A stretch of DNA of 64,000 nucleotides from Evernia prunastri (taxonomy: Eukaryota > Ascomycota > Lecanoromycetes > Lecanorales > Parmeliaceae): contig NKYR01000050.1 in NCBI GenBank assembly GCA_003184365.1, positions 207,037 to 271,036 on the forward strand, written 5' to 3'. The first letter of the stretch is position 1. Every line of letters begins with the position of its first letter. The position numbers and the translations under genes are program-made. The notes beneath the pieces are model-generated. The model did no database searches. It saw nothing but the letters and a program-made list of their open reading frames with translations, and was not told where the DNA came from. This document shows positions 10,989 through 23,400 of this stretch, one piece after another.

Positions 10989-12382
10989 ATGACAGTATGT
11001 AGTGTCCTCTGCACTTCACTGACCGCTCGTCCTAATGTCTTGGCAACAGGATCAGGTCACGTACCACCTGGGAAACCAGCATGTAGGTAATAAGAAGACC
11101 ACCGAGGACTGGAGGAGTATGCTCTTGACAACCTCTAACAGTGGCAGTCGCTCACGGTCTTACAGTTCAGGGGGTCAACCCAATTACTTCCCCAGATCTG
11201 TTGCACAGTGAAATTCCGCAGGTACGCTCTACTTCCCTTGTCCCCTCTCTCGCCGCACAAAAACTGACGTGTGATCTCTCCAGACAGATAATTCAAACCG
11301 CACCATCATCGAGTCACGGGAGACAGTGGCCCAGATTGTGCAGGGCACAGACCTCAAGGACCGTCTGCTTGTGGTGATTGGCCCATGTTCCATCCACGAT
11401 CCTGATGCTGCTAAAGAGTATGCAAGATGGCTTTTGACACAGCGAGAAAAGCATGCCGAAAATCTGTACATTGTCATGAGGGCGTACCTGGAAAAGCCTC
11501 GGACGACCGTTGGTTGGAAGGGTCTGATCAATGATCCGGAGATTGATGGTAGCTTTCAGATCAACAAGGGCCTTCGTGTTTCCCGGCAGATGTACGTTGA
11601 TTTGACGGACATGGGCATGCCCCTAGCCAGCGAGATGTTGGACACGATTTCTCCGCAATTCCTCGCAGACCTGATCTCCGTCGGAGCCATTGGCGCACGG
11701 ACGACCGAGAGCCAGCTGCACCGGGAGTTGGCTTCAGGCCTCTCTTTCCCAGTTGGCTTCAAGAACGGTACCGATGGTAATCTCAGCGTCGCGATCCATA
11801 GCATTGGCGCAGCCGCTCACCCGCATCACTTCCTTTCCGTCACCAAGCCCGGCCTGGTTGCTACTGTCGGTACGATCGGTAATGAGGACTGCTTTGTGAT
11901 TCTGCGCGGTGGTGCAAAAGGCACCAACTACGATGCCAAAAGCATCGCCGACGCCAAGGCGGATCTCGCGAAAATGAATCTCAGGCATCGACTCATGGTC
12001 GACTGCAGTCACGGCAATTCTCAGAAGAATCACAGAAACCAGCCAAAGGTCGCCAAGGTACTGGCCGAGCAGATTGAGCGAGGCGAGAGTGCCATCATGG
12101 GCGTCATGATCGAGTCGAACTTGCGCGAGGGTTAGAAGCGCCTTGTTCCCTTGTCTCCGAATGTGCAATGCTAAGTGCTTTCTTGCAGGAAACCAGAAGG
12201 TGCCCGAGAAAGGAAAGGAGGCTCTCGAGGACGGCGTCAGCATCACAGACGCTTGTATTGGCCTCGACGACACGATGAGCGTCCTCGATGTGCTGTCCGA
12301 GGCAGTGGCGAAGCGGAAGAACATAGTTCGTTCAAACGGGAATGCCAACGGGGATGCCACGGACGCCCCAAACGGCCACTGA
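10989..12382 (+). CDS. 3-Deoxy-D-arabino-heptulosonate-7-phosphate (DAHP) synthase, class I AroFGH/ARO3-ARO4 type
   Basis: This enzyme condenses phosphoenolpyruvate and erythrose-4-phosphate in the first step of the shikimate pathway that feeds phenylalanine, tyrosine and tryptophan. The core is unmistakable: LLVVIGPCSIHDPDAAKEYA, IVMRAYLEKPRTTVGWKG, GAIGARTTESQLHRELASGL, PVGFKNGTDG, CFVILRGGAKGTNYD, DCSHGNSQKNHRNQPKV and GVMIESNLREG. An intron (about 12129-12188) joins LREG to NQKVPEKG, and the tail ends in a short Asn/Gly-rich stretch. Upstream, an intron at about 11221-11283 joins VQGVNPITSPDLLHSEIPQ to TDNSNRTIIESRETV. The true start is uncertain: ATGACA at 10989 followed by two small introns gives a consistent frame. 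Fungal isoenzymes are feedback-inhibited by Phe or Tyr; which applies cannot be read here. It may be housekeeping or a pathway-dedicated copy supplying PAL. Confidence 0.93.
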
Positions 12383-12414
12383 CCACTGATGCCTGCCCCC
12401 ACGATTTTCTTCAC

Positions 12415-12445
<31 letters not shown>

Positions 12446-13367
12446 TACCACGATTCGGACGAGTGAAGCTCTTTCGATCAGACCTGGCCTTTGCAAAAGA
12501 CCAGATGCTGCATTAAGCTCTCTCATCGCCCGATAGTCCGATCACCTCTTGATTCGTTCCCTCAACCCAATGATCACGTTTCCAAGATAGCCGTTGTCGG
12601 TGTCTCCCAGCCCAGTATCAAACGTCACTGCGCTATTACCACCGAGTAGAGAAAAGGGTTAAGTACGCTAAGATTGAATGCAAGACAGGAACGGACCGCC
12701 GCGGTAGTGCTCTCCCTGCAACAAGTACCCATGCTGGGTACGACTAATTAAAGGCGCCCGTTTGCAAGTATATTTGAGCATGGTTTTCAGTGACAAATGC
12801 TAAAACTTTGAATACATGTACCTTAGTATTCAAATTGGACATAATTTTAGACTAGTTTATCTCTCTAGCTTTAACTTTTTAAACCCATAGTAAATGATAT
12901 CAATACGATTTTCGTCGATAAAAAAGCATATTCATGTCGTTGGGGCACAAAACTTATGAGAAACACCGTCTGTCACGAACGAGGTTACCGCCCTATACGA
13001 CTCATTCATTTTAGAAGCTCGAATCAATATGCATTGGACTCGCCATCAAAGTATCTTACATCCATCACAACCAGATCAGAAACCTGGAGTAGAAGCTTTT
13101 GTGTTGGGAAGTGGTTTGCAACAATCTGGCGCCTCTTTTCATCCTTCGTTCTTCATGTATGGCGCCAATGGTCAATCGAATCGCTCAAGCCACATCAATC
13201 TCTCATTATGTCATGTATAATATTACAGCAATTTCAGTCCAATCTTCTTCAGAAAGCTCGAAGAAGCCCTCAACGGCCCTGTCCAGACTGGCACAGATCC
13301 AATCCTGTTCGAGCTACCAAGATTTCCTTTCTCTCTCCTTCATCTGCAGTCCATCAAGCCATGCTGG
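12383..13367. other. Intergenic region between convergent DAHP synthase and Ste11 genes
   Basis: About 1 kb between two convergent genes. It begins with a GAT trinucleotide repeat (separate entry) and contains an AT-rich stretch around 12780-12930. I see no additional gene. It likely contains the 3' untranslated regions of both genes. Confidence 0.5.
12415..12445. repeat. (GAT)n microsatellite in the DAHP synthase 3' region
   Basis: Ten GAT units plus one base run from 12415 to 12445, starting 33 bp after the DAHP synthase stop. The position suggests the 3' untranslated region; it would encode poly-Asp, poly-Met or poly-His tracts only in frames that show no gene. Confidence 0.95.
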
Positions 13368-16337
13368 TCAAGCGATCTGCTTCAAAAACGGTGAGAGTAA
13401 CAGCTCGTTCGCGCTCGGCCTCTTCTCATGGTCAATCTCGAACGTCTTGCTTAAGAATTCCTGGCCCTCCTCACTTGCATTCTCTGGCGTCGTCGGCTTC
13501 GCACTAGAATTCCCAATTTGAAAAATTGCCTGCAATTGTGAACAATTGGGGAAAGGATGAGTCCCGGTGAACATCTCTACAATCAAGCAGCCCAATGACC
13601 AGATGTCCGCTTTGCGGGTATACGAGGTTTGCTTGACGACTTCTGGTGCCATCCAGAAAACGGATCCCTGAAGGGAAGGACGATGCATGTGACCGCCGTT
13701 CTTCTGAGGCTGAAGTAGGGCAGAGGCCTCGACACGCTTGGAGATACCGAAATCGGAAATCTTGATGTTGCCCTTGTTGTCCACAAGTACATTCGCGCCC
13801 TTGATATCTCGGTGAATGATGTCCCTTCCGTGCAGGTATGACAAGCCGGCAAGGATTTGACGGACGAAGTTGCGGATGAGAGGTTCTTGCAGCTGACCGT
13901 AGGAGTTGAGCATCGCTGCCACGGAACCACCAGGAACATACTCGAGAAAAATGTTGAAGTGCTGATCGTCAGAATTAGACCCGAGGTATTGGACTATATT
14001 CTCGTGCTGGAGGTCACGCAGAAGGTCGATTTCATGCTTGAGCGCGGCAAGCATACTCTCCTTCCGTTTGTCGAGGGTGCTATTGCTGTGGGCGGACGGA
14101 ACTTCGACTTGTTTGACTGCCATAAGTTCACCAGTGACTGCATGTAGAGCAAGGTAGACACTGCCGAAGGAACCTTGGCCGATAAGGGCACCCTGCATCC
14201 ATTTGATGTTGTCCCACGAATCACCTTTGAGGAATTGGTTAAGCTCTTCGTCGGGCTCCTCGCCATCTGCGGCGATGGCGTGGGTCAGATGATCATTGAT
14301 TGAGCCACCGGCCTCTGTTGTAGGCCCACTGCTGCCTGACTCATCGAAATAGCTCTGAAGCGCTGCGTGCGAGGTGTCAGAATCAGTGCCGGTGGTGCCG
14401 CCCACTTGCGAGTCACTCTCGAATGAGACATATGACTTCCTATTGGGCTCGACAGGAGACTCCTCCTGCAACGGCTGAAGAGAGCTCGAGGCGATCGAGT
14501 CACGATACTGAGAGTTGGCAAAACGGGAGACAGACAAAGGTCGAGGTCCACGAGTGGTTGAAGCCCCCGTTAGCCAAGCGTCTGCAATGTTGGGAAGTGG
14601 AGGAGCATCTTTGAGACTCGATGTCCAACTGGCATTGCTCGCAACGCTAATCCGGCTTGCTGCTTTACTTAAACGAGCGGACCTTCGCATGGACATTCGG
14701 ACCGTCCGCTCAATCGTTTCCTTCTGGTGATCTGGGAAGTATGTTGTCAATTCTTGGCTGATCAATTCGCTGGGTGGCCTGCCCCCAAGAAATTCCTTTA
14801 TCTTTGGCTTCGATCTTGAGTCGGACCGGGCGGGAGGCTCTCCCCATCCTTGAGACGTTGAGCTTCCACTTCGATCTCGTGCCCTTGGAGGTTGAAACGT
14901 TGCCGGAGACAGAGGGTAAGACACATCGCGCCAGGACTCGCCTGTTAGCTTCTGCACTTTAAGCTGGCTGCGAGGATTGTTGGATGAAAGTGCGTTTGCA
15001 TGCATCTCATTCTGCTCCTCCATGGCGATGCTGGCGGCTTTCCGGAGCTCCTCATCATCTGGCTCGCCAGCGTGTTTTTTCCTCAGAATTAGTCTTCCGC
15101 GCTCATTCTTGTCGTAGGGATCCGAACAATACTCCACGAGTTCCACATCAGTAAGCTTGTGAGTGTTATTTAAGTCTTGTCCGGTTCCATCAAGGTTCCA
15201 AAAGCAGTAATTCCTAGACTGGTTCTCGGGTAGGTTGAGCTTCCTCAACACACTCAGCATGATGTCCTCCAGAGTCCTGCAATTTTTGATGTCCAGTACT
15301 TTTGTCTGGCCCCCACCGTAGATGACACGTATCACAGGCGAACCCACAGGGAGTTTGCCCACCGTAGAGTCCATGCCTGGATTTTGTCGAGCCGGTTGAC
15401 TTGTTTGACTTGGTGTTGACGGTCGCAGACTCTTGGCGGAGGGTGGAGCATTGAAGTACCCATCCTTCCGGGCAGTCGCCAGAGGACTCATACCGCCGGC
15501 GCGTTGTTGAGCTTTGAGTTTGTTAACACCATCTGACTCGGCAAGCGGCGAGCTCGGTCTTGGGTTGCCATTAGTAGGATGCATACTATCTAATGCGGAA
15601 AGGTCAACTCTTTGCGACCATCGCTTCCTTGCCGATTCAGATGTGTGAGAGCGATCTCTTGCTGTGTTGAAATCTCTTGGAGAGCGTGATGACGAAGAGG
15701 GTGTGTAGGGCGTATGCGCTTGACGATTATCTAGGGCCGCCAAGGAGTCTCTGTTCCGCTTCTTGTGGTTACCGACTGCTTTGGTTCTGAGCTGCTTGAT
15801 GGCAACAAATATTCGGACGCGATCTCCAATCTTTTTGATTCCCATCTCTTTGAGCACATGCTGATCACATTCAATAAGGTTGTTCCCGGTGACATTGTTG
15901 ACTGAGAAGTTGTCAGTGAGATTCTTCAGGAGAAAAACGTCGTGGCAAGACGGTTCACAGGTGTTCTTTGTAAATAGATAGGGGAATGATACCTTTGAAG
16001 AGCTGCTCGTACTGAGCGCAATTAATGGCACGCAGCCACTCTCCAACGCGTTTCTCGTCCCAGGAACTGCAATCGGTCATCATCAGTAATGGCCTTTGAG
16101 ACAAAAGCCTCTCAGTCTCTCCTTGGAATAGGTAGCGTACCGGATCGGATCTTGTCCATCGCTGGGCTCTGAGAACTCTGACTCGGTGGGACTCAAAAAG
16201 GCCGCATTTTGTGAGCTCTGCGCCGCCGAAGCCTTGTGATTTGAGAAGTTGACAGCATACTGTGAGACCACCGATGGTTGAGCAGGACCCATGCCCATCG
16301 ACGAACCGTACGGAGCTTTGGAAGCAAGGACCGCCAT
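13368..16337 (-). CDS. STE11: Ste11-family MAP kinase kinase kinase
   Basis: The MAPKKK at the top of the fungal mating/invasive-growth MAPK module, about 950 residues. The start at 16337 gives MAVLASKAPYGSSMGMG. Two introns lie in the N-terminal part; the first (donor GTACGC near 16133) joins GQDPIR to SWDEKRVGEWLRAINCAQ, and the second joins EQLFK to VNNVTGNNLIECDQH. This builds a SAM domain ending in GDRVRIFVAIKQLR (around residues 85-150). A Ras-association domain follows (VIRVIYGGGQTKVLDIKN to RGRLILRKKH). The C-terminal kinase domain has GQGSFGSVYLA, MAVKQVEV, HRDIKGANVLVD, ISDFGISKR and FWMAPEVVKQ, with a MAPKKK-type activation loop. Length and order match fungal Ste11 proteins. It is a core signalling gene and probably only a passenger among the metabolic genes. 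Confidence 0.95.
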
Positions 16338-18022
16338 TTCCTATTCGCCTCCCTTCGCTGTCCGTCTATTATGCGATGTCGAAGTGAAGCATTAGATGAT
16401 TTGTGCTGACGCGGACGAGAATTCGACGGACAAAGAATCCAAGGCGGAGGCGGCCTAGGACAAAGGCGGAATGATCAAGGTGCTGAGTGAGGCTGTACAG
16501 CTGAAGCGGATTATTGTGAAAAAGTCGCCGGAAGCCCGCCGAGAGGGTGAATGGCGAGTCCTGAAAAGATAAGGGAGAGTGGGAAGGAAAGTTGGTGGGG
16601 AAGCTTTTGCTTTGACGTTTGTGACGGTTTCGAAGAGCAGCGGGCGTTTGAGATGTGGTCAGAAAGGGCCAAAATTGTGAGAGTTAGCGAGAGTCAGGCT
16701 GACGAGGAATATATGAATTAAAGTGGAGCTGGTCGAAGTATTGATTATGAATACAGGATATACATGCAGCAGGATTTGATGGAAAGGAGGATGGATGAGT
16801 TTGAGGGAGAGCTGAGCAAAAAAGTCAGTGGTACAAGGCGACGGCCACCGGTGTGTGGTGGATGCAGGATGCGCCAAAGACTGTTTCAAAGTCAACAGCA
16901 CTGGCTGTCGCTTCTAAGATTTTAACTAGGTACTACAGTATTGTATTCGTCCGATCTATTTCTTATATATTATTCGCATAAAGTGTTCGCTTCCAATTCA
17001 CTTGGCTATACTCTCTGTCTACTTGTATACTTCTCTATGGTATACACAAGTTTTTCTTTGGCTTTATCATGCCACCACACCCTCGGACACTACTTTTACT
17101 GAAAGCGTTTCAGTTCTATTTTTACTTACGTCATTGCTTGGCACCCTCGCACTAAAAGTCGATCACGGAGGGAATGGGAATTATTGTACTGGTTATGCTA
17201 GTAAAGTATAATACTCTAAACTCACAATACGGTGACTCCGTGCTTGGAGGTCTTCAAGATATCAGACTGCTACAGAGTATAGGGGCTTTGTACGCACTGC
17301 TCAGCGGCCGTAGGTTATGGCCAACTATCCTCATACATCTCACTGCGGACGTCTCGTTGTAGACCGCCCTTCAGCTTTGCCTCCTCCCGGGAACACCTCC
17401 CAAAACGGGATTTTGACGCGGCCTCCTCAATCTTCTGACAGGCTGAAGTACCATTTGGCGTGCATCCTGCCAAAGCTGCTTCATCAGCTACTTAGCTACG
17501 CCTCGGTATCAAGACTGTGCTATATCAATGGCCTCGAAAATCTGGGCTCGAACACTCTGAGACACTGAATGTGAGACGCACACTGACACCTAGCTCTCTT
17601 TCGAAACTCCAACATGGACAACGCTCTTCTGTAACTACTAAGACAGTTGAGAGTCTTTGTATATGTAGAAGAGGCTGAAGAGCTCACTTGGCGTAGACTG
17701 GGACAAAATCTTCATCATGGTCCTAACAGGCTTCAAGGAACAAAACAAGACGTAGATATGTCAATTGAGGGATGTTTGAGACGTACTTGGTAGTCGAACG
17801 ATGTCGATGATATAGAGAATGACTAAAACTTGGATTTGGATTTGTAACGGTCAAATTTCTCACTTCAGGAAAAACGTAATTCCCTATCCGATTCTTATGG
17901 TACGAGGGTAGGTAACTGAGTATCTATCCACGCTATCGTAGAGATTCATTAAAAGAAAAAGTGCTTGAGAAAAGCGATTTGGATGGAACCAAAGTGTTCT
18001 TGCATCTAATTATGGGTTGAAT
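16338..18022. other. 1.7 kb region upstream of STE11
   Basis: No conserved protein is seen. The first 600 bp upstream of the STE11 start should be promoter and leader. A segment at 17651-17702 matches one at 32501-32552 (separate entry). Short open frames at 17000-17570 show no family signature and look fortuitous. Confidence 0.5.
17651..17702. repeat. Dispersed repeat copy A (partner at 32501)
   Basis: The core AGAAGAGGCT(G/T)AAGAGCT followed by GCGTAGACTGG occurs here and again at 32501-32552, with roughly four fifths of 52 positions the same. Both copies have the same orientation, are non-coding and lie outside recognised genes. They are probably remnants of one mobile element or duplicated segment. 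Confidence 0.7.
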
Positions 18023-19355
18023 TCAAATATCGACTCCTATCAAATCCACCCATGTCGATCGCGTCTCAACGCTGATTTCGGTTTTTACATGGATCACATG
18101 AGGGTCGTGTACAGTCACTCCCACGGTCTTGCGAGAAGCGTCCGAGGACGAGTACTCCCCAGAAGCCGTCGCGTTCGATGCCGCACTCATCCCAGGGGCC
18201 CTCCGAGGCAATGCGTAGAGGTTTCTATCATCGATCATATCCCCGTCATCAGAGGCTTGACGAAGTATCGTCACCCTATCGGTATGACTTTGCACGGACA
18301 ATCGCCGTCGAGAGAGCAAAAAAATGGCACGTGGTCCATCGTCGATACCCTTTTTGACAAGGGCAAAGATGCTAGGAAGGCAGAGGCAGAAAATGGCAAT
18401 TGGACTCTCAACACCCAACCACTTCCCACCAGGTATAACGTCGTCTGGAGTGTGTAAAAATTCGTCAGTAAAGCCATGGGTATAAAAGCTCAGCAAGGAA
18501 GCCATACATGTGAAGTCCGCGAGGAACGGACCATGCGCAGGTTTTTCCAGAATGTGCTGGATTACACGCCCCAATGAGACGAATACGACGCTGAAGAAGT
18601 CAGACATTTCTCATGACAAGGGACGCACAGGACCACTTACGAATACCCGCTCAAGAAAACACCAATTATGAGCCCCTTTCGAGATGGTTTAACTTGCAGC
18701 CTCCATAGCATAGGTAACGGGAGCAGTAAGATCATCAGGTCCAATATGAAGCTACTTACTCCACCGGCGAGCCACCAGTTGTAGGGATCTTGACATGCGC
18801 CGGGAATGGCTCGATCCCAGGCTTTCTGTGGAGGATTGCATTGCAGTATGAGGGAAACAAGGAGGGCGACCATCCAGGCGCAAGCCATCGCAGCGACGAT
18901 CCACAAAGCGAAGCGAAATCTCCTATTCCCGGGGCTGAATACTCGTGCGTAGAAAGCAAGTGCCGACAGCTTGGACAGCCAGATTGCAATAGTATAGAGC
19001 CAGAGCATGGACCAAAGGACCTGCAAACCTTTTTGGAGATCCGGTAGAGGTACCTGAGCCATGTGTTTTCCGAGCCCAAAAGTGGTCCACGACAGATCGA
19101 GCGCAGTCGTAGCCAGACCACAAGGCTACTGGCAATTAGGACGAACCCATTTAGACACGATAAGAAAATACTGACAAGACACATCATGATTAACCAGTCA
19201 TCCCACCATAGGACACGCGCCCTGGAAGATCCCGAGGTATGAATGAGCGTCCTCGACCAGATGCGAAGGGCGACAGCAACAGTCGGGATAACAATGAGAG
19301 GTGGCCCAAGTGCCACCACCTGAGGAGCCCTATCGGCCGAGCTAGAACTTGACAT
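18023..19355 (-). CDS. Fungal rhodopsin-domain integral membrane protein (Pth11-like 7-TM family)
   Basis: A seven-helix membrane protein of the family with the fungal rhodopsin-like domain, which contains Pth11-type receptors and many uncharacterised members. The start at 19355 gives MSSSSSADRAPQVVALGP. TM1 leads to ALRIWSRT and WWDDWLIMMCL. An intron (donor GTCAGT near 19176) joins this to GLATTALDLSWTTFGLGKHM, the conserved (Y/F)GLG(R/K)H motif. Next come LWLYTIAIWLSKLSALAFYA, a TM, CNPPQKAWDRAIPGAC and NWWLAGGVSSFILDLMILLL, all in family order. Two later introns join SGYS to VVFVSLGRVIQ and ADFT to YDVIPGG, and ESPIAIFCLCLPSI ends the last helix. A Ser/Thr-rich cytosolic tail follows. No CFEM domain is present. 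Its relation to the flanking metabolic genes is unknown. Confidence 0.85.
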
Positions 19356-20468
19356 AGTCTGCTCAGGTGTATTTGAATGACCAGCACTTCCTCGAGTAAA
19401 CAGGGGGAATGAAAGAGTCTAAGAACAAGGTGAAGGCGGACGAATGAAACCATTAAAAAAGAGTGAGACTGATCGGTCATCTTTCACACCCTGTTCTTTT
19501 ACCACTAAGGCACAACGACGCTATGATACTCCTCTCCAGTTTCTCGATCGGTGCATCACCATCTCCATACCGCAGCTATTGACTAAAACCCAGTATGTTG
19601 AGATCAGCGAGAATACGTCGGCGAATTTTTCTGCGACTCAGCTATGTCCCAAAGGAATATGCTAGTGGTTTTAGCCACTAAAAACAAAGCAGACCGCGAT
19701 GCGGATGAGCCTATCTGATTGCAGCACGTGAGCCAATGCAGCACGCGAGCCACTCGATTGCAGCAACACCGGAGTACGCAATACGAGGACGGCTGACTGC
19801 AGCTAAATATGCACGCAACAAAGGATCCATTGGCATTGCAGCGACGTTGGAAAACGTGGGATGGAAGCCGTCTGACCTCAGCCCTTGAAAGGACGAATTC
19901 TCTGATGATCCCGAGCAACCGTATCCACAGGAAAGATAGTATGGTCGTACTGTAAATATCTAAAAGAGTGTACCTCGCAGAAAAATTCAATACTTGTATT
20001 TATACGCCGAATGATTTAGTGTGGTGGTTGTATTACTGCCTGGGCAGAATCATTGAAGGTCGCCACGCTGTCGGACATTTCCCGAAGAATAGAACAGCCG
20101 CGAGCGAGCTGGCTGGTCGAGCAGGGGGGGCACACTTTCTTGAGCAGAGGGTAACATGATAGTATCTGATATGAATGGGCAGAGATGGAATATAACTTCT
20201 GATGGTCGCTTGACGCTTTATACGCTCTATATGGTCACTAGATTGGTGCCATCGTCTGCTGTGCACCTTACACCTCGAATTCTTACCAACCTTATCAATT
20301 CAACCATTGACACATTCTTGGGCATTTGATGTACATGTCAAAGAAAATCAAAATCTACGAGGAAATTTATGATACGATTTTATGGTACTAGACCGTCATG
20401 AGAGGACTCAAGGACCGCTAACCCAGACAGGTCTGCCCTCCCATTTGCCTTCTACCACAGGACATGCA
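19356..20468. other. Intergenic region upstream of the rhodopsin-domain gene
   Basis: About 1.1 kb with no conserved protein. At 19717-19757 a ~20 bp unit TGCAGCAC(G)(T/C)GAGCCA occurs twice in tandem with a third partial TTGCAGCA unit; the first contains the E-box-like CACGTG. A short hairpin TAGTGG...CCACTA lies near 19662-19680. The right part contains the PKS 3' untranslated region. Confidence 0.5.
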
Positions 20469-23400
20469 TCACCTGTCGCCATCCTCGAGGATGACGTCCG
20501 GACTCACAAGCTTCGAATTCCTCGCGACGGTCACCGAGAGCTGGGACAGAGACACGTTCGCCATCAGCTCCAGGATCGGGACCGCCGCGTTGAGCTCCCG
20601 CAGGAGCCAGTTGCGCATTTCGACCGCCACGAGGGAATCCATGCCGTGCTCCAACATCGATTGGGACGGGCGGACGTCTTCGACCGGAATCATCACCAGG
20701 CTCGACAATTTTGATCTCAATTCATCGCAAATCTTGTCGCTCGCGTCCTTGAGCGATTTCGCTTGCCTAAGAGCCTCTCGTATGTGGGGAACTGTGCTTC
20801 CCTGCAGCTCACTCACTGGCGAGCGTCCGATCGCTGCGCGGCGGAAATGCGAGAACATCGGAGCCTGGAACACTGGGTCGGCTTTTGGCGACCATGCTTT
20901 GAGACCGATCATGCGGGAGCCCGACCCATGCATTCGTGGCGTTATGATTGCCGATTTGATCATGTCCATCACTTCGTCCTGACGAAGGTCACGGCTCCAC
21001 GCGCCCATGAGAGCCCTTCGCGCGGCATAACGCTCAGCAACAATTCCGATATCGACGACTTTCCCGAGGTCAAGGGAGACTGCAGGCAGTCCTTGGCGGT
21101 TACGGTAGTCAGCGAATGCATCCTGAAAGCCGGACGCGGCAGCATATGCAGCCTGGCTTGGATCACCGATGCTTCCCACTAAGGAAGAAAGCATGATGAA
21201 GAAATCCAAGTCGGACTTAGGAAGCCTGTTGTGCAGGTTCCATGTTCCGTCAATTTTGGGTCTCGTGACGTCAATATAGTCCTGAAGACTCATTCTTTCA
21301 AACAGCTCGGGCTACGAATACACATGGTCAGCACAATCGTTTCGAGATCATCAGAACTCTTTACCTTTGACACCAGAGCACCATGGATCACTCCCCGGAT
21401 CGGAGGCATATCTAGTCTGCTGTGTTCCAAAAGTCGATCCAGATCCTCGATTTTGCTGATATCACACTTGAACACGGAAACCTGAGCACCTTGCTCCTTG
21501 AGCAGCTCAATTGTCTTTTTTGCCTTTGGTTTTTCCGACCCGCCTGGTGATGCGAATATGAAGTTTCTGGCGCCGTGTCTCAACATCCAAGAAGCAGTAG
21601 CGCGCCCAATTCCGCCAAGGCCCCCTATCAATAGGTATGAAGCATCTCCTCGCAGAAAAGGTGAATTCATCGTTGACGGGGCGACCCTGACCATCTCGTC
21701 AAGCTGGGGCTTCAAAACCATCTTGCCCATGTGTTTCCCAGACTGCATAGTCCTCAAAGCTTTCTCCAGTTCTGACATCCCGAAGACCGTAACCGGCCAG
21801 GGGGCTCTAATGGAACCTTCTTGATATAATTTCATGATCTCCCTCCAGATTCTTCTCTTTTCGTCCAGCTGGGAATCGAGTGGTACGTCTAAACCAGTAA
21901 ACGATACATTTTTCTCAAAATGTCGCATTTCCAACCGGGAATTTATGGTGAAGTCTCGTTTGCCTAGCTCTAAAAACCTCCCGAAAGGGGCAATGCAATT
22001 CCAAGTAAGCCGCAGAGCTTCGCCAGAGAGAGAATTCATGATGACATCAACTCCTCTTCCCTGTGTCATTGCCATGACGCCTTTATAGAACGTGTTATCT
22101 CGACTCGAAAAGATGTTTTCCTCGGCAATGTTATACTTAGTCGTGAGTAAATGTTTCTTCTCTAGCGTACCGACTGTGGCAAAGATCCTAGCTCCAGTGA
22201 GTTGACAAAGGCTGATGAGAGCTTGACCGAGTCCTCCGGACCCAGCATGGATCAAAACGCTCTCGTCTTTGCATAATCGAGCGACCTTGAAGACTGCCCA
22301 GTAGGCGGTAAAATACGCAATTGGCAATGCAGCAGCGATCTCGAATGGAATGTCATGGGGAATTGGTTCCAGTTCTTCGGCTGACGCTCTGATAACGTTG
22401 CAGAAGGATCCGCTTTTGACAGTTGCAATGACATGGTCTCCAGGCCTAAACCTTTCAACCATCTTTCCAACAGCAGCTACAACACCGGAACATTCGCAGC
22501 CGAGGGGATATCGGGCTATCTGGCCCAAAGCCGTCATCACATCTCGAAAGTTTATGCCAGACGCTTTGACCTCGACTTCAACGGAGTGGTCAGGCAAGTC
22601 ACCCGAAAGTGAGTCGTCGTCAACGAATTGAATGCTATCAAGAAGGCCTGGTGTTCGAATTTCCGCTTTCAACGGACGGCGTGTCTGATAAAAAGACTGA
22701 GGTTCATCGGTAATTGTCTGTGTATGTGAATCCAGGCGGTCGTCCTCAACGATGCGAGATATCATAATAGCGCCATTTCGTTCCGCATACTCATTCTCAA
22801 TGTCTGTAGCGCCAGTATCATTTTTGCCAAAGCTGGTCATGAGCACCGAGAAGATGTTATCTACGGTTGCTGAACCAGAGAGCGAAGCCTGAGCGTCCAG
22901 ATCGAGTGTTACAATCATAGTGTCTCCCTTCTCTTTTCTGACAGTTCTGGCTAAGCCAGCCACAAGGTTGAGATCTGGCTTGCTAGACTCCATGAGAGCA
23001 CCGTGCGTCACCCATAGAACGCCATCACTTTCAAGATAAATACGCTTGATTGCGGCAAAATCCGTTGGTGAGGGATTGCGAAGCACCGGGCGTGTGAGTT
23101 CGCAAAGCACAATACAAATCTGGTTGCTCGGTCTACAGTCGGAGAGGCTAACAACATGGTGCTCCATACCTGCACGTGCTAGCAAACGTTGCAGATTGAC
23201 GCAGGGCGCGGATGTCACGGTATCAGTGACGATGGTGATTGCTGGCCATACCTTCCGGTTTTCCACGGGTATAGTGGCAATGATAGTACTACAATGGTGG
23301 TTATTCGGATCGGGCATATCCCAGAGGAAAGTATTCGCACCAGTGAAGCCAGTGTTTTGAAGCATATGATCCCACTGTTTATCGGTTAACAGAGGTCCAT

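Noticed and set aside
12332..12526. A poly-His reading frame over the GAT repeat
   Set aside because: It is a product of the trinucleotide repeat in the DAHP synthase 3' region, with no other coding sign.
13368..16337. STE11 as a pathway-specific regulator of the metabolic genes
   Set aside because: It has the full SAM-RA-kinase layout of the universal fungal MAPKKK, so its position alone gives no reason to make it part of the pathway.
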